From Leptospiraceae bacterium (GTDB lineage: Bacteria; Spirochaetota; Leptospiria; Leptospirales; Leptonemataceae): a stretch of 5,199 nucleotides of DNA. Within the stretch, counting starts at the first letter, position 1. The number at the start of each line of letters is the position of its first letter. The notes beneath the pieces were generated by a model. The model saw only the letters and a program-made list of their open reading frames with translations, made no database searches and was not told the origin of the DNA. Positions 1 through 5,199 of this stretch are shown one piece after another. A program made the translations under genes and the position numbers. The stretch lies in assembly GCA_020440935.1 (NCBI GenBank), contig JAGRNC010000206.1:1-5199 (forward strand). Direction: 5' to 3'.

Positions 1-137
1 GCGACGAACACTTTAAGATCATGCAATGGAACGATCTTTCGCATCTTATCTAGACTGAATTGCTGCGGGTGGCTCCAGGAATCAAACGAGCTTCTGTCGC
101 GAATTGTTCAGAAATTGTCTGCCGATGGGAAGTCGAC
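1..137. other. Left-edge region, possible end or start of a neighbouring gene
   Basis: No gene can be called securely here. Three readings compete. On the plus strand, the frame starting at base 3 is open from the edge to a TAG at 51-53 and reads DEHFKIMQWNDLSHLI, which looks like a plausible C-terminus. On the plus strand, the frame starting at base 1 is open to a TAG at 139-141, which would overlap the stop of the convergent 706-residue gene. On the minus strand, an ATG at 44-42 opens a frame that leaves the window and begins MRKIVPLHDLKVFV, but it has no clear Shine-Dalgarno site. I see no convincing hairpin-plus-T-run terminator between 54 and 137. The sequence to the left of the window is needed to decide. 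Confidence 0.4.
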
Positions 138-2258
138 TTAGATATGATTGAGGTACTGTAGCATGGCACGACTGAGGGTGCGATCGTCTTCTTTGTTCGT
201 TAACTGTAGTTTCGTTCCGCCCACGTCCACCACCGAATCGTCTTCCAGCTTTCGCTTGAACTTTGCGATGAGCTCTTCCTTGCTTCCATGGACATAGTCT
301 CGACCGCCATATACGTGCCCTTTTCCCGGAACCGGAATGCGAATTAAGGCCGAAGTGGACTGGGCACCTGCATCTACCAGACCAATTACTTTTTCTGCCA
401 CTTCCTTTTGTGCTGCGGTGGCCAGGCGAAGCACCTGCTCGCGGGTGGGATAATAGTTTTTATCCCACATCATGTTCACCTGCGTCAGCAAGTAGGCCAG
501 TAGTTCCTGCGCTTCGTGACCAAAGCTAGCGCTCTCTTCTCTGCTGGGAGCGGCCATTGGTTCGCTCTCCCCCGCGCGTTGCCGTGCCAGCGATCGGACT
601 TCTTTCTTTGCTTTTCTGGTTTGCGACCGACTCTTTTTCTCGGCCCGGGCTTTTTCGCCCCCCTGCCGGTCTGCATCCAGGCGTTGCTGAATGCGCAGAA
701 TTTTGGCATCGCTGATTCTTTTTCCGGTGAGCGCAAGCCAGATCCGTTCCAGGGGCGATAGATAGGCTTTGTAAGAGTCGCGGATTGCTTCGCGCAACTG
801 CTCGATGTAGGCCGGCGGTACAAAGGCTTTTAGCTCGCTATCGGGCGTCGTGTTTACTGCCAGAAGGTCTTCCAGAAGCCGAAGCAGAAACGTATCGCCG
901 GTTTTTTTATACGCCTCGAGAGCGCCCTGGATTGCATTTCCGGTGACGGTTCGATCCTTGAATAAAAGATAGATGGTTTCGTAATCCCCGGAGTCGCGCG
1001 TTCCGGTGCGCGCCAGGGGTGGATGGGCCGCACAGAGCACCGGACTTCCCTTTTCATTCAAAAATAGATTCACATACTTTTCGTCGATGTTGTACTTGCG
1101 ACCATTCTTGGCTCGAAATATGCCGTTCTGGTTTTGTAGCTTTTTAAGTACCTGCTGGATCTCCTGCTTCTGCTGATCCTGTTTTGTGCTTTTTGATTTT
1201 TCATCGTACCATTCGCGCAAACGGACCATCTCGGCCGCTGTTTCAAGAATATGAAATGGCACCGATGCATGATAGGATTTGTCTTCCAGCAGGCTATGCG
1301 CCACCGATTCTGCAGCGTCCTGAAGAAGGTTATTGCCCAGAAATCGCTGCGCCTGGCTTCGCGCATTCTCTGTGAGCAGTTCCAGCACTGCTTCATGGGT
1401 AAGTATTTCGCAAAGACGGCCAAATCGATGCTTGATATTTTCCAGAATGTTAAATAGCACAATGTCCGGTACCTTGAGGCCCGAATGATTTCGCAAATCC
1501 TGGCATGAAATGCTAAAAATCATCTTTTCGCGCAATAGATCCAGCACCAGAGGACGAAATAACCGCATGCGCAGGCCCTGGTTTACTCTTCGCAGAGTTA
1601 CATCGTCATGCTGCCCGTCCTCGTCGGGCAATGGCGGGCCCAGACTACTGAAGAACATCTTACCTAGAATTGTCTCCACTCGGCCCGTGCGAGGATCGGC
1701 ATCCTGAATCCGATGAAAGGCAGGCCCGCCAGGTAGGGCAGGATCCAGGTCGTTCATCAGGCTCTTAAGTTTTACCAGGTTATTTCGAATGGTTGCGCGA
1801 TAGCCCACAGAGACCTTGTCCGGATGCTTCTCTGTGGGAGCCACCAATCGGGTGATGAACCGCTCGGGAGAAGTGGCATTGGTAGGAATCTCGCGAAGTA
1901 TATGCAAAAAGGGCGGAGTTTGCACCGACATGAAGCAAACAGTACGCACCAGCTCTTCTTCGGTGGGCATGGGCGTTTTGTCGCTGATGGCCCGCTTATG
2001 CATTTGCAGGTCGCCATAGATATCTTGCAAGGAAGGATAAAAAGTGTCTTTGCTGGACCGAGCCCCGGTCAGGAAGCTTTGCAGCAAATCATACACCTGG
2101 TTGGCCAGGCGGGATCGAATCTTAAGTGGGGCCAGAAGCCTTGAGTCTTCCAGCTGTAGATTGCTCAGTGTGCGGAGAGCTACATCGGGCTGCAACGCAT
2201 CAAAGATGCCGCTTCCATCGGAGCGTTCCTGGGTTCCCTGTTGTTGCCCTTCTGCCAT
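138..2258 (-). CDS. Large soluble protein of unknown function (706 aa)
   Basis: I do not recognise this protein and propose no enzymatic function. It has no signal peptide and no membrane segment, so it is probably cytoplasmic. Residues 1-345 are mostly helical-looking. A Lys/Gln-rich stretch at about 352-378 looks like a short coiled coil, and the following GIFRAKNGRKYNIDEKYV (379-396) could be the wing of a winged-helix fold. Residues 528-562 form a strongly basic, low-complexity linker rich in Lys, Arg and Gln. A separate C-terminal domain of about 130 residues (578-706) follows and ends in another strand-rich stretch near 672-688. Two stretches share a 'YP' pattern: DTFYPSLQDIYGD (71-83) and KNYYPTREQVLR (600-611). 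The ATG at 2258 is the first in frame after the upstream gene. Its only Shine-Dalgarno-like bases (AGGA, 12 bases upstream) lie inside a hairpin. It is the third gene of a same-strand run behind a RidA-like gene and a membrane protein. The long uninterrupted frame and protein-like composition make it a real gene; the domain suggestions are inference. Confidence 0.9.
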   Translation of the reverse strand: MAEGQQQGTQERSDGSGIFDALQPDVALRTLSNLQLEDSRLLAPLKIRSRLANQVYDLLQSFLTGARSSKDTFYPSLQDIYGDLQMHKRAISDKTPMPTEEELVRTVCFMSVQTPPFLHILREIPTNATSPERFITRLVAPTEKHPDKVSVGYRATIRNNLVKLKSLMNDLDPALPGGPAFHRIQDADPRTGRVETILGKMFFSSLGPPLPDEDGQHDDVTLRRVNQGLRMRLFRPLVLDLLREKMIFSISCQDLRNHSGLKVPDIVLFNILENIKHRFGRLCEILTHEAVLELLTENARSQAQRFLGNNLLQDAAESVAHSLLEDKSYHASVPFHILETAAEMVRLREWYDEKSKSTKQDQQKQEIQQVLKKLQNQNGIFRAKNGRKYNIDEKYVNLFLNEKGSPVLCAAHPPLARTGTRDSGDYETIYLLFKDRTVTGNAIQGALEAYKKTGDTFLLRLLEDLLAVNTTPDSELKAFVPPAYIEQLREAIRDSYKAYLSPLERIWLALTGKRISDAKILRIQQRLDADRQGGEKARAEKKSRSQTRKAKKEVRSLARQRAGESEPMAAPSREESASFGHEAQELLAYLLTQVNMMWDKNYYPTREQVLRLATAAQKEVAEKVIGLVDAGAQSTSALIRIPVPGKGHVYGGRDYVHGSKEELIAKFKRKLEDDSVVDVGGTKLQLTNKEDDRTLSRAMLQYLNHI

Positions 2259-2267
2259 GACATTTCG

Positions 2268-2293
2268 AAGTCCTGGCTCGCAGCCGGGGACTT
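2268..2293 (-). promoter_or_regulatory. Intercistronic hairpin over the start region of the 706-aa gene
   Basis: Read on the minus strand, AAGTCC pairs perfectly with GGACTT. Inside it GGCT pairs with AGCC around a GCG loop, with CC opposite A as an internal bulge. The structure starts two bases after the stop codon of the membrane protein gene and ends nine bases before the ATG of the 706-residue gene. The candidate Shine-Dalgarno AGGA of that gene is in its 3' arm. No T-run follows in the direction of transcription, so intrinsic termination is unlikely. Occlusion of the ribosome site, or an RNA-processing or stability element, fits better. On the plus strand the same hairpin is followed by ATCTAATTTT, which would suit a terminator of antisense transcripts. 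The pairing is seen directly; the role is inferred. Confidence 0.5.
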
Positions 2294-2295
2294 AT

Positions 2296-2853
2296 CTAAT
2301 TTTCGGGATGATCGGGCTCGTTCTGCAGACGTTCCATAACCCCCGAATAGTTCCATCCGGACTCCGGGGGTAGCATTAGCGTTGCGAGAATGGTTCCGAT
2401 CAGCAGCCCGGGATAGATCCAGTAGAAAACAGTCACTTGATAGGATGTTGCCGGATGAAAGTCCACATGAATTTGATGGGGCCAGATTAGCCCGGCGATC
2501 CATACGAGCAGCACAATGACCGCAGTACCAAGCTGGATCGATTTTCGCCGGGGGAATTGAATCAGTGGAAACAGGATCCCCAGAAATCCAGGTAACAGAA
2601 ATAGGGTCCATAGTTCGGATCGTATTCCGTAGGTTTCCAGTTCTTCGAATTGCACCTGGTAATCGAACCAGGGCAGGGCCGCACAAATAGCTGTAAGGGT
2701 AGATACAATCAGCAGTATCCATCCACCTTTGATCGATCCAAAAAATTCCAGAAGGGCACGACCGCGGCGACGTAGAATGTCGCGCCAACCAAGAACGAAG
2801 GCCACGGGAACCTGCCAGACCAGGGCCAGTAAATTGTGCAGTACCTGATTCAT
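2296..2853 (-). CDS. Four-helix integral membrane protein of unknown function (185 aa)
   Basis: I do not recognise a family. Four clear hydrophobic segments lie at about residues 43-61, 81-99, 106-124 and 140-161. The charges support both termini in the cytoplasm: RDILRRRGR (24-32) precedes helix 1, PRRK (101-104) joins helices 2 and 3, and the acidic stretch around FEELE (69-73) lies in the first outside loop. The first 23 residues are also hydrophobic and could be an amphipathic or re-entrant helix, or a fifth membrane span. Helix 1 ends in ALPWFDY, a start-of-loop pattern also seen in small uncharacterised bacterial membrane proteins. Its ATG comes five bases after the RidA-like gene's stop and has no good Shine-Dalgarno site, so translation is probably coupled to that gene. 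A longer overlapping frame on the same strand (2180-2788) is rich in Ser, Arg and Pro with no membrane pattern; this frame is the credible one. Unlikely to be a transporter on its own, given its size. Confidence 0.85.
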   Translation of the reverse strand: MNQVLHNLLALVWQVPVAFVLGWRDILRRRGRALLEFFGSIKGGWILLIVSTLTAICAALPWFDYQVQFEELETYGIRSELWTLFLLPGFLGILFPLIQFPRRKSIQLGTAVIVLLVWIAGLIWPHQIHVDFHPATSYQVTVFYWIYPGLLIGTILATLMLPPESGWNYSGVMERLQNEPDHPEN

Positions 2854-2858
2854 GATCG

Positions 2859-3314
2859 CTAGGATTTAAGCTCGAACAAGATTTCCAGCTCTACCGAGGC
2901 ATTGAGCGGTAATGCGCTTACTCCTACAGCGGCGCGGCTGTGCACTCCGGCAGAACCCAGGATCTTCTGCGCCAGGTTGGATGCGCCGTTAGCCACCAGA
3001 TGATGGCTGTGGAACTGCGGGGAGGAAGCAACAAAAGCGCCCAGGCGAATTACCTGGGAAATTGAATCAAGATCGGCCACGGTAGTAAGAGCTGCCAGGC
3101 CATTCAAGAAGCATTGTTCCATCGCTTTTTGCGCGGGCTCTACATCGTCATCGGACTTTAGCGCGCCTTGCATGATCAGTTTGCCATCGCGGACCGGAAG
3201 CTGACCACTGATATAAACCAGATTTCCGGACTTCTTTGCAGGCACATAGGCCGCCACGGGCGGATTGACCACCGGAAGTTCGATTCCCAGTTCTTTCAGC
3301 TTTTCACGGACCAT
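2859..3314 (-). CDS. RidA/YjgF/UK114-family protein, long (~150 aa) subgroup
   Basis: This belongs to the RidA (YjgF/YER057c/UK114) family. RidA proper is a trimeric cytosolic enzyme that hydrolyses reactive enamine/imine intermediates released by PLP-dependent enzymes. At 151 residues it is longer than typical RidA (about 128) and fits the subgroup of about 150 residues covered by the 'YjgF_endoribonc'-type models. Recognisable stretches are GNLVYISGQLP (30-40), the helix around AQKAMEQCFLNGLAAL (61-76), FVASSPQFHSHHLVANGAS (94-112) and SRAAVGVSALPLNASVELE (126-144). Arg127 aligns with the substrate-binding Arg105 of E. coli RidA, and Glu144 with its Glu120, so imine-deaminase-like chemistry is possible. 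Subgroup members often act on other substrates, so the precise reaction is open. The start MVREKLKELGIELP matches the family's usual N-terminus, although the AGGA before the ATG directly abuts it and is too close for a normal Shine-Dalgarno. It is the first gene of the minus-strand run and is divergent from the channel gene. Confidence 0.93.
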   Translation of the reverse strand: MVREKLKELGIELPVVNPPVAAYVPAKKSGNLVYISGQLPVRDGKLIMQGALKSDDDVEPAQKAMEQCFLNGLAALTTVADLDSISQVIRLGAFVASSPQFHSHHLVANGASNLAQKILGSAGVHSRAAVGVSALPLNASVELEILFELKS

Positions 3315-3387
3315 TCCTACGGAATGCCAGAGAGGCCCTGTACGGGCAATTAGGATTCGTCGTGAAAAGGCTGGAATTCGGGGAGGG

Positions 3388-3404
3388 CATCGCCCCCGGC
3401 GGTG
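3388..3404 (+). promoter_or_regulatory. GC-rich hairpin in the divergent promoter region
   Basis: CATCGCC pairs with GGCGGTG across a CCC loop. This is a seven-pair stem with one G-U wobble when read as plus-strand RNA; on the minus strand that position becomes an A-C mismatch. There is no T-run, so it is not a terminator. It could be part of an operator or a leader structure, or chance in GC-rich sequence. Confidence 0.25.
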
Positions 3405-3440
3405 GAGTGCGTCGCATTGCTACATCGGGAGTGAAACTTG

Positions 3441-3468
3441 TTGGTGACGGTTGATTAGAAAATAGAAT
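3441..3468 (+). promoter_or_regulatory. Candidate sigma70-type promoter for the channel gene
   Basis: TTGGTG (3441-3446) and TAGAAT (3463-3468) are separated by 16 bases. The -10 matches the TATAAT consensus at five of six positions; the -35 matches TTGACA only at its first three. Transcription from here would give a leader of about 30 bases before the ATG at 3508. The match is weak and rests on consensus resemblance only. Confidence 0.3.
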
Positions 3469-3507
3469 GCGAACCCAATCAATCTTGCTTATTCTGACCG
3501 CACATCT

Positions 3508-4653
3508 ATGTCGTATTTGATCACCGCCATTGGCGCTATTTTGATCCTGGCTGTACTCTTCGATACTTTTGAAGTAATCATCCTACCTCGCCAGGTGACG
3601 CGGCGCATCCGATTTACCCGGATTTTCTATCGAACGACATGGACCCCCTGGGCCGCCGTGGCGGAAAGACTGGGCCGGCGTCGCGAGGCATCCCTGGGCG
3701 CTTACGGTCCGTTCTCCTTGCTACTACTACTCAGCCTCTGGGCCTTTGGTCTGATTCTAGGTTTTGCCTTGATTCACTACGGATCGGGCTCGCGATTGAA
3801 TACTACCGAATCCATTAATTTCCTGACCGACCTTTATCTAAGCGCCACTACATTCTTTACGCTGGGACTGGGCGATGTCACTCCGGCCACGGTGCATTCG
3901 CGGATCTTTGTGGCTCTGGAGGCCGGGCTTGGTTTTGGATTTCTTGGAATGGTAATCAGCTACCTTCCTGTTCTGTATGGCGCATTTGCCCAGCGCGAAG
4001 TGAGCATATCATTGCTGGATGCCCGGGCAGGATCGCCGCCCACGGCCTACGAGCTGCTAAAGCGCTATGGCGACCACGATGGTACCAGGCCCGGCGGTCA
4101 TGGCGATGATCTAGAACAGTTTTTGCGCGAATGGGAGCGATGGTCTGCCGAGCTTCTGGAAAGCCATCTGTCGTATCCGGTGCTTGCTTATTATCGTTCG
4201 CAGCATTCCAATCAATCCTGGCTTTCGGCGCTTAGCTGTATTCTGGATTCTTGCAGCGTCATTCTGGTGGGGCTCAAAAGCGGTCCTGTGCGACAGGCGC
4301 GATTAACCTTTGCCATGGCCCGCCATGCAGTGATCGACCTCTGTCAGGTATTTGACACTCCTCCGCGATTGGGCGAATGTGAATCTCGACTCTTGCCCGG
4401 GCAGCAAGATGCTATTGTAAAGGCCCTGCAAAAGGGAGGTCTGGGACAGAAAAGAAAGGCCGACTGGGACAAAGAGCTCAAGGAATTACGCTCGCTTTAT
4501 GAACCATACATTGCAGCGCTATCGGCCCACTTTCGACTCAAACTTCCGCCCTGGGCACACGAGAAATCGATCCACGACAACTGGCAATCTACACCCTGGA
4601 AAGAAATCACTGGCCGCGAACTGCCGCGGATCAAAGATACCGATCACTTTTAG
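3508..4653 (+). CDS. Ion_trans_2-type potassium channel family protein with C-terminal cytoplasmic domain (381 aa)
   Basis: A probable inner-membrane cation channel, most likely for potassium. Helix 1 spans about residues 3-26. A very basic loop (27-67, about ten Arg) should be cytoplasmic. Helix 2 (68-91), a pore helix (104-117), the filter T118-L-G-L-G-D123 followed by VTP, and helix 3 (132-158) form the 2-TM/pore module (Ion_trans_2). The filter has Leu where classical K+ channels have Tyr (TVGYGD). Residues 159-381 form a soluble domain with the stretch SHLSYPVLAYYRSQH (219-233) followed by NQSW (235-238). I recall similar domains in other bacterial annotated 'potassium channel family' proteins, but no ligand is known to me. 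It is not an evident RCK/TrkA_N domain, since no GxGxxG nucleotide-binding pattern is present. The start is well fixed: an in-frame TAG lies at 3463-3465 and no ATG, GTG or TTG occurs in frame between it and 3508. There is no visible Shine-Dalgarno site. It is divergent from the RidA-like gene and separated by 204 bases from the next gene. Confidence 0.9.
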   Translation: MSYLITAIGAILILAVLFDTFEVIILPRQVTRRIRFTRIFYRTTWTPWAAVAERLGRRREASLGAYGPFSLLLLLSLWAFGLILGFALIHYGSGSRLNTTESINFLTDLYLSATTFFTLGLGDVTPATVHSRIFVALEAGLGFGFLGMVISYLPVLYGAFAQREVSISLLDARAGSPPTAYELLKRYGDHDGTRPGGHGDDLEQFLREWERWSAELLESHLSYPVLAYYRSQHSNQSWLSALSCILDSCSVILVGLKSGPVRQARLTFAMARHAVIDLCQVFDTPPRLGECESRLLPGQQDAIVKALQKGGLGQKRKADWDKELKELRSLYEPYIAALSAHFRLKLPPWAHEKSIHDNWQSTPWKEITGRELPRIKDTDHF

Positions 4654-4677
4654 ACCGAACGGGCGGTCTGCTATTTT
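4652..4677 (+). terminator. Possible weak terminator at the end of the channel gene
   Basis: AGACCG (4652-4657) pairs perfectly with CGGTCT (4664-4669) across the loop AACGGG. The left arm includes the last two bases of the TAG stop codon. The downstream tract GCTATTTTG is only moderately T-rich, so termination would be inefficient if it occurs. It is the only hairpin next to a stop codon with any T-run in the direction of transcription in this window. Confidence 0.35.
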
Positions 4678-4705
4678 GCCATTTCTCCGGTGGGCCCGAA
4701 GCCCC

Positions 4706-4718
4706 GGGACAGTGTCCC
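4706..4718. repeat. 13-base near-perfect palindrome
   Basis: GGGACAGTGTCCC has six-base arms, GGGACA and TGTCCC, around a single central G. Its symmetry suits a dimeric DNA-binding protein; with a one-base loop it is a poor RNA hairpin. It lies about 140 bases upstream of the final gene. It could be an operator or a copy of a dispersed palindromic repeat; neither can be tested within this window. Confidence 0.4.
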
Positions 4719-4844
4719 TCGATGAGCGGTGCGAACAGATTGAAGAATGGACTTGTCGATTTCCGGACCGGCCATTCGATCAAAGGAAAAGGACGCCCGC
4801 TTGCTACATTGAGCAATAATTGGGCCGAAATCTAGCGATCTCAG

Positions 4845-4851
4845 AAGGAGG
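4845..4851 (+). promoter_or_regulatory. Strong Shine-Dalgarno site
   Basis: AAGGAGG lies six bases before the ATG at 4858. It fixes the start of the last gene and is by far the best ribosome binding site in the window; the other four starts have weak, misplaced or no such site. Confidence 0.85.
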
Positions 4852-4857
4852 GATCAA

Positions 4858-5199
4858 ATGAAGACGACGGAACCCACGCAAAGCGCTAAGATCGGAAAAA
4901 GTATCTTAGCCGTCATTGCAGGATTCATTCTAGTATTTGCGCTATCCCTGGGGGCCGATGCCCTAATGCATGCGCTGGGAATTTTTCCGCCCTGGGGCGA
5001 ACCTATGTCCGATGGGCTTTTTGCTCTGGCCGCTACCTATCGCGCCCTTTTTGGAATAGCCGGCGGCTTTGTTACTGCGCGGCTGGCGCCCCGGCGACCG
5101 ATGAAACATGCAGTCATCCTGGGTGTTCTGGGAAGTGTGGCTGGTTTGCTCGGTCTCATTGGAACCTGGGATAAAGGCCCCGAGTTTGGACCCAAATGG
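4858..5199 (+). CDS. Small multi-helix membrane protein, N-terminal 114 aa (cut by window end)
   Basis: The frame runs to the right edge with no stop, so the C-terminus is missing. Three hydrophobic segments are visible at about residues 13-36, 53-75 and 84-103. Marker stretches are GIFPPWGEPMSD (41-52), ARLAP (74-78), PMKHA (81-85) and GTWDKGPEFGPKW at the edge (102-114). I recall this combination (FPPWG early, then ARLAP, then GPEFGP) from a family of uncharacterised small bacterial membrane proteins of roughly 130-150 residues, so perhaps one more helix lies beyond the window. No function is known to me. The start is firm because AAGGAGG sits six bases upstream. It shares the strand with the channel gene, but the spacer and its strong Shine-Dalgarno site suggest its own transcription. 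Confidence 0.88.
   Translation, partial: MKTTEPTQSAKIGKSILAVIAGFILVFALSLGADALMHALGIFPPWGEPMSDGLFALAATYRALFGIAGGFVTARLAPRRPMKHAVILGVLGSVAGLLGLIGTWDKGPEFGPKW

Larger units (their letters stand above)
3315..3507. other. Divergent intergenic region between the RidA-like and channel genes
   Basis: These 193 bases separate two divergently transcribed genes and must carry both promoters unless transcription enters from elsewhere. I see one candidate rightward promoter (3441-3468) and one GC-rich hairpin (3388-3404). No clear -10/-35 pair was found for the leftward RidA-like gene. No RNA gene or riboswitch pattern is apparent. Confidence 0.6.
4654..4857 (+). other. 204-base spacer with several short inverted repeats
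   Basis: No gene is supported here. Besides the hairpin at the channel stop, it contains the near-palindrome at 4706-4718, the alternative pairing GGGC/GCCC (4692-4695 with 4701-4704), and TTGCT/AGCAA (4801-4805 with 4812-4816). It should contain the promoter of the downstream gene, but I see no good -10/-35 pair. A 37-codon frame (4722-4835) is open but has no Shine-Dalgarno site. Confidence 0.5.

Noticed and set aside
528..680. Possible nuclear-localisation-like or histone-like meaning of the basic stretch in the 706-aa protein
   Set aside because: A short Lys/Arg-rich linker is common between bacterial domains and is not diagnostic alone.
485..823. 112-residue minus-strand frame inside the 706-aa gene
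   Set aside because: It lies in a shifted frame over the basic linker and is Lys/Arg/Pro-rich only because of the underlying sequence. A frameshift or fusion is not needed, as the main frame is intact.
1824..2373. Overlapping plus-strand frames of 106 and 109 residues opposite the 706-aa gene
   Set aside because: Antisense shadows with Cys/Ser/Arg-rich products, no ribosome sites and no motifs.
2180..2788. 202-residue minus-strand frame overlapping the membrane protein and the start of the 706-aa gene
   Set aside because: Its product is rich in Ser, Arg, Pro and Cys with no domain or membrane pattern, and it overlaps two better-supported genes in other frames.
4631..4816. 61-residue minus-strand frame across the channel end and the spacer
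   Set aside because: No ribosome site and no recognisable motif, and it overlaps the channel's 3' end antisense; its openness is expected by chance.
4801..4816. TTGCT/AGCAA inverted repeat as an operator or riboswitch
   Set aside because: A five-base stem with a six-base loop is too common by chance, and no known riboswitch motif accompanies it.

Overview
This is a chromosomal window from a bacterium with roughly balanced base composition (by eye slightly over 50% GC). It holds five protein-coding genes, one of them cut by the right edge. There are no rRNA or tRNA genes, CRISPR arrays, integrases or recognisable insertion sequences. No marker fixes the taxon. The large unrecognised protein and the sparse Shine-Dalgarno signals are compatible with a Leptospirales-type spirochaete, but that is only an impression.

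Left and centre (138-3314, minus strand): three genes are closely spaced in transcription order. First is a long-type RidA/YjgF-family protein (2859-3314). Five bases later comes a four-helix membrane protein of unknown function (2296-2853). After a 37-base gap comes a 706-residue soluble protein I cannot assign to any family (138-2258). The spacing suggests one operon led by the RidA-like gene. The 37-base gap is almost filled by a two-part hairpin that also covers the only Shine-Dalgarno-like bases of the 706-residue gene, so it could regulate that gene separately. Bases 1-137 hold only an ambiguous gene edge.

Middle (3315-3507): a 193-base divergent intergenic region carries a GC-rich hairpin and a weak candidate sigma70-type promoter facing right.

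Right (3508-5199, plus strand): a 381-residue ion channel of the Ion_trans_2 (2-TM/pore) type has the selectivity filter TLGLGD and a C-terminal cytoplasmic domain of about 220 residues. A small hairpin overlaps its stop codon. A 204-base spacer with several inverted repeats follows. The window ends inside a small multi-helix membrane protein with a good Shine-Dalgarno site and the motifs FPPWG and GPEFGP.

Nothing here forms a recognisable defence, mobile or biosynthetic system. The items most worth a second look are the unassigned 706-residue protein with its hairpin-occluded start, its pairing with a RidA-like enzyme and a membrane protein, and the channel with a leucine-containing filter and an uncharacterised C-terminal domain.
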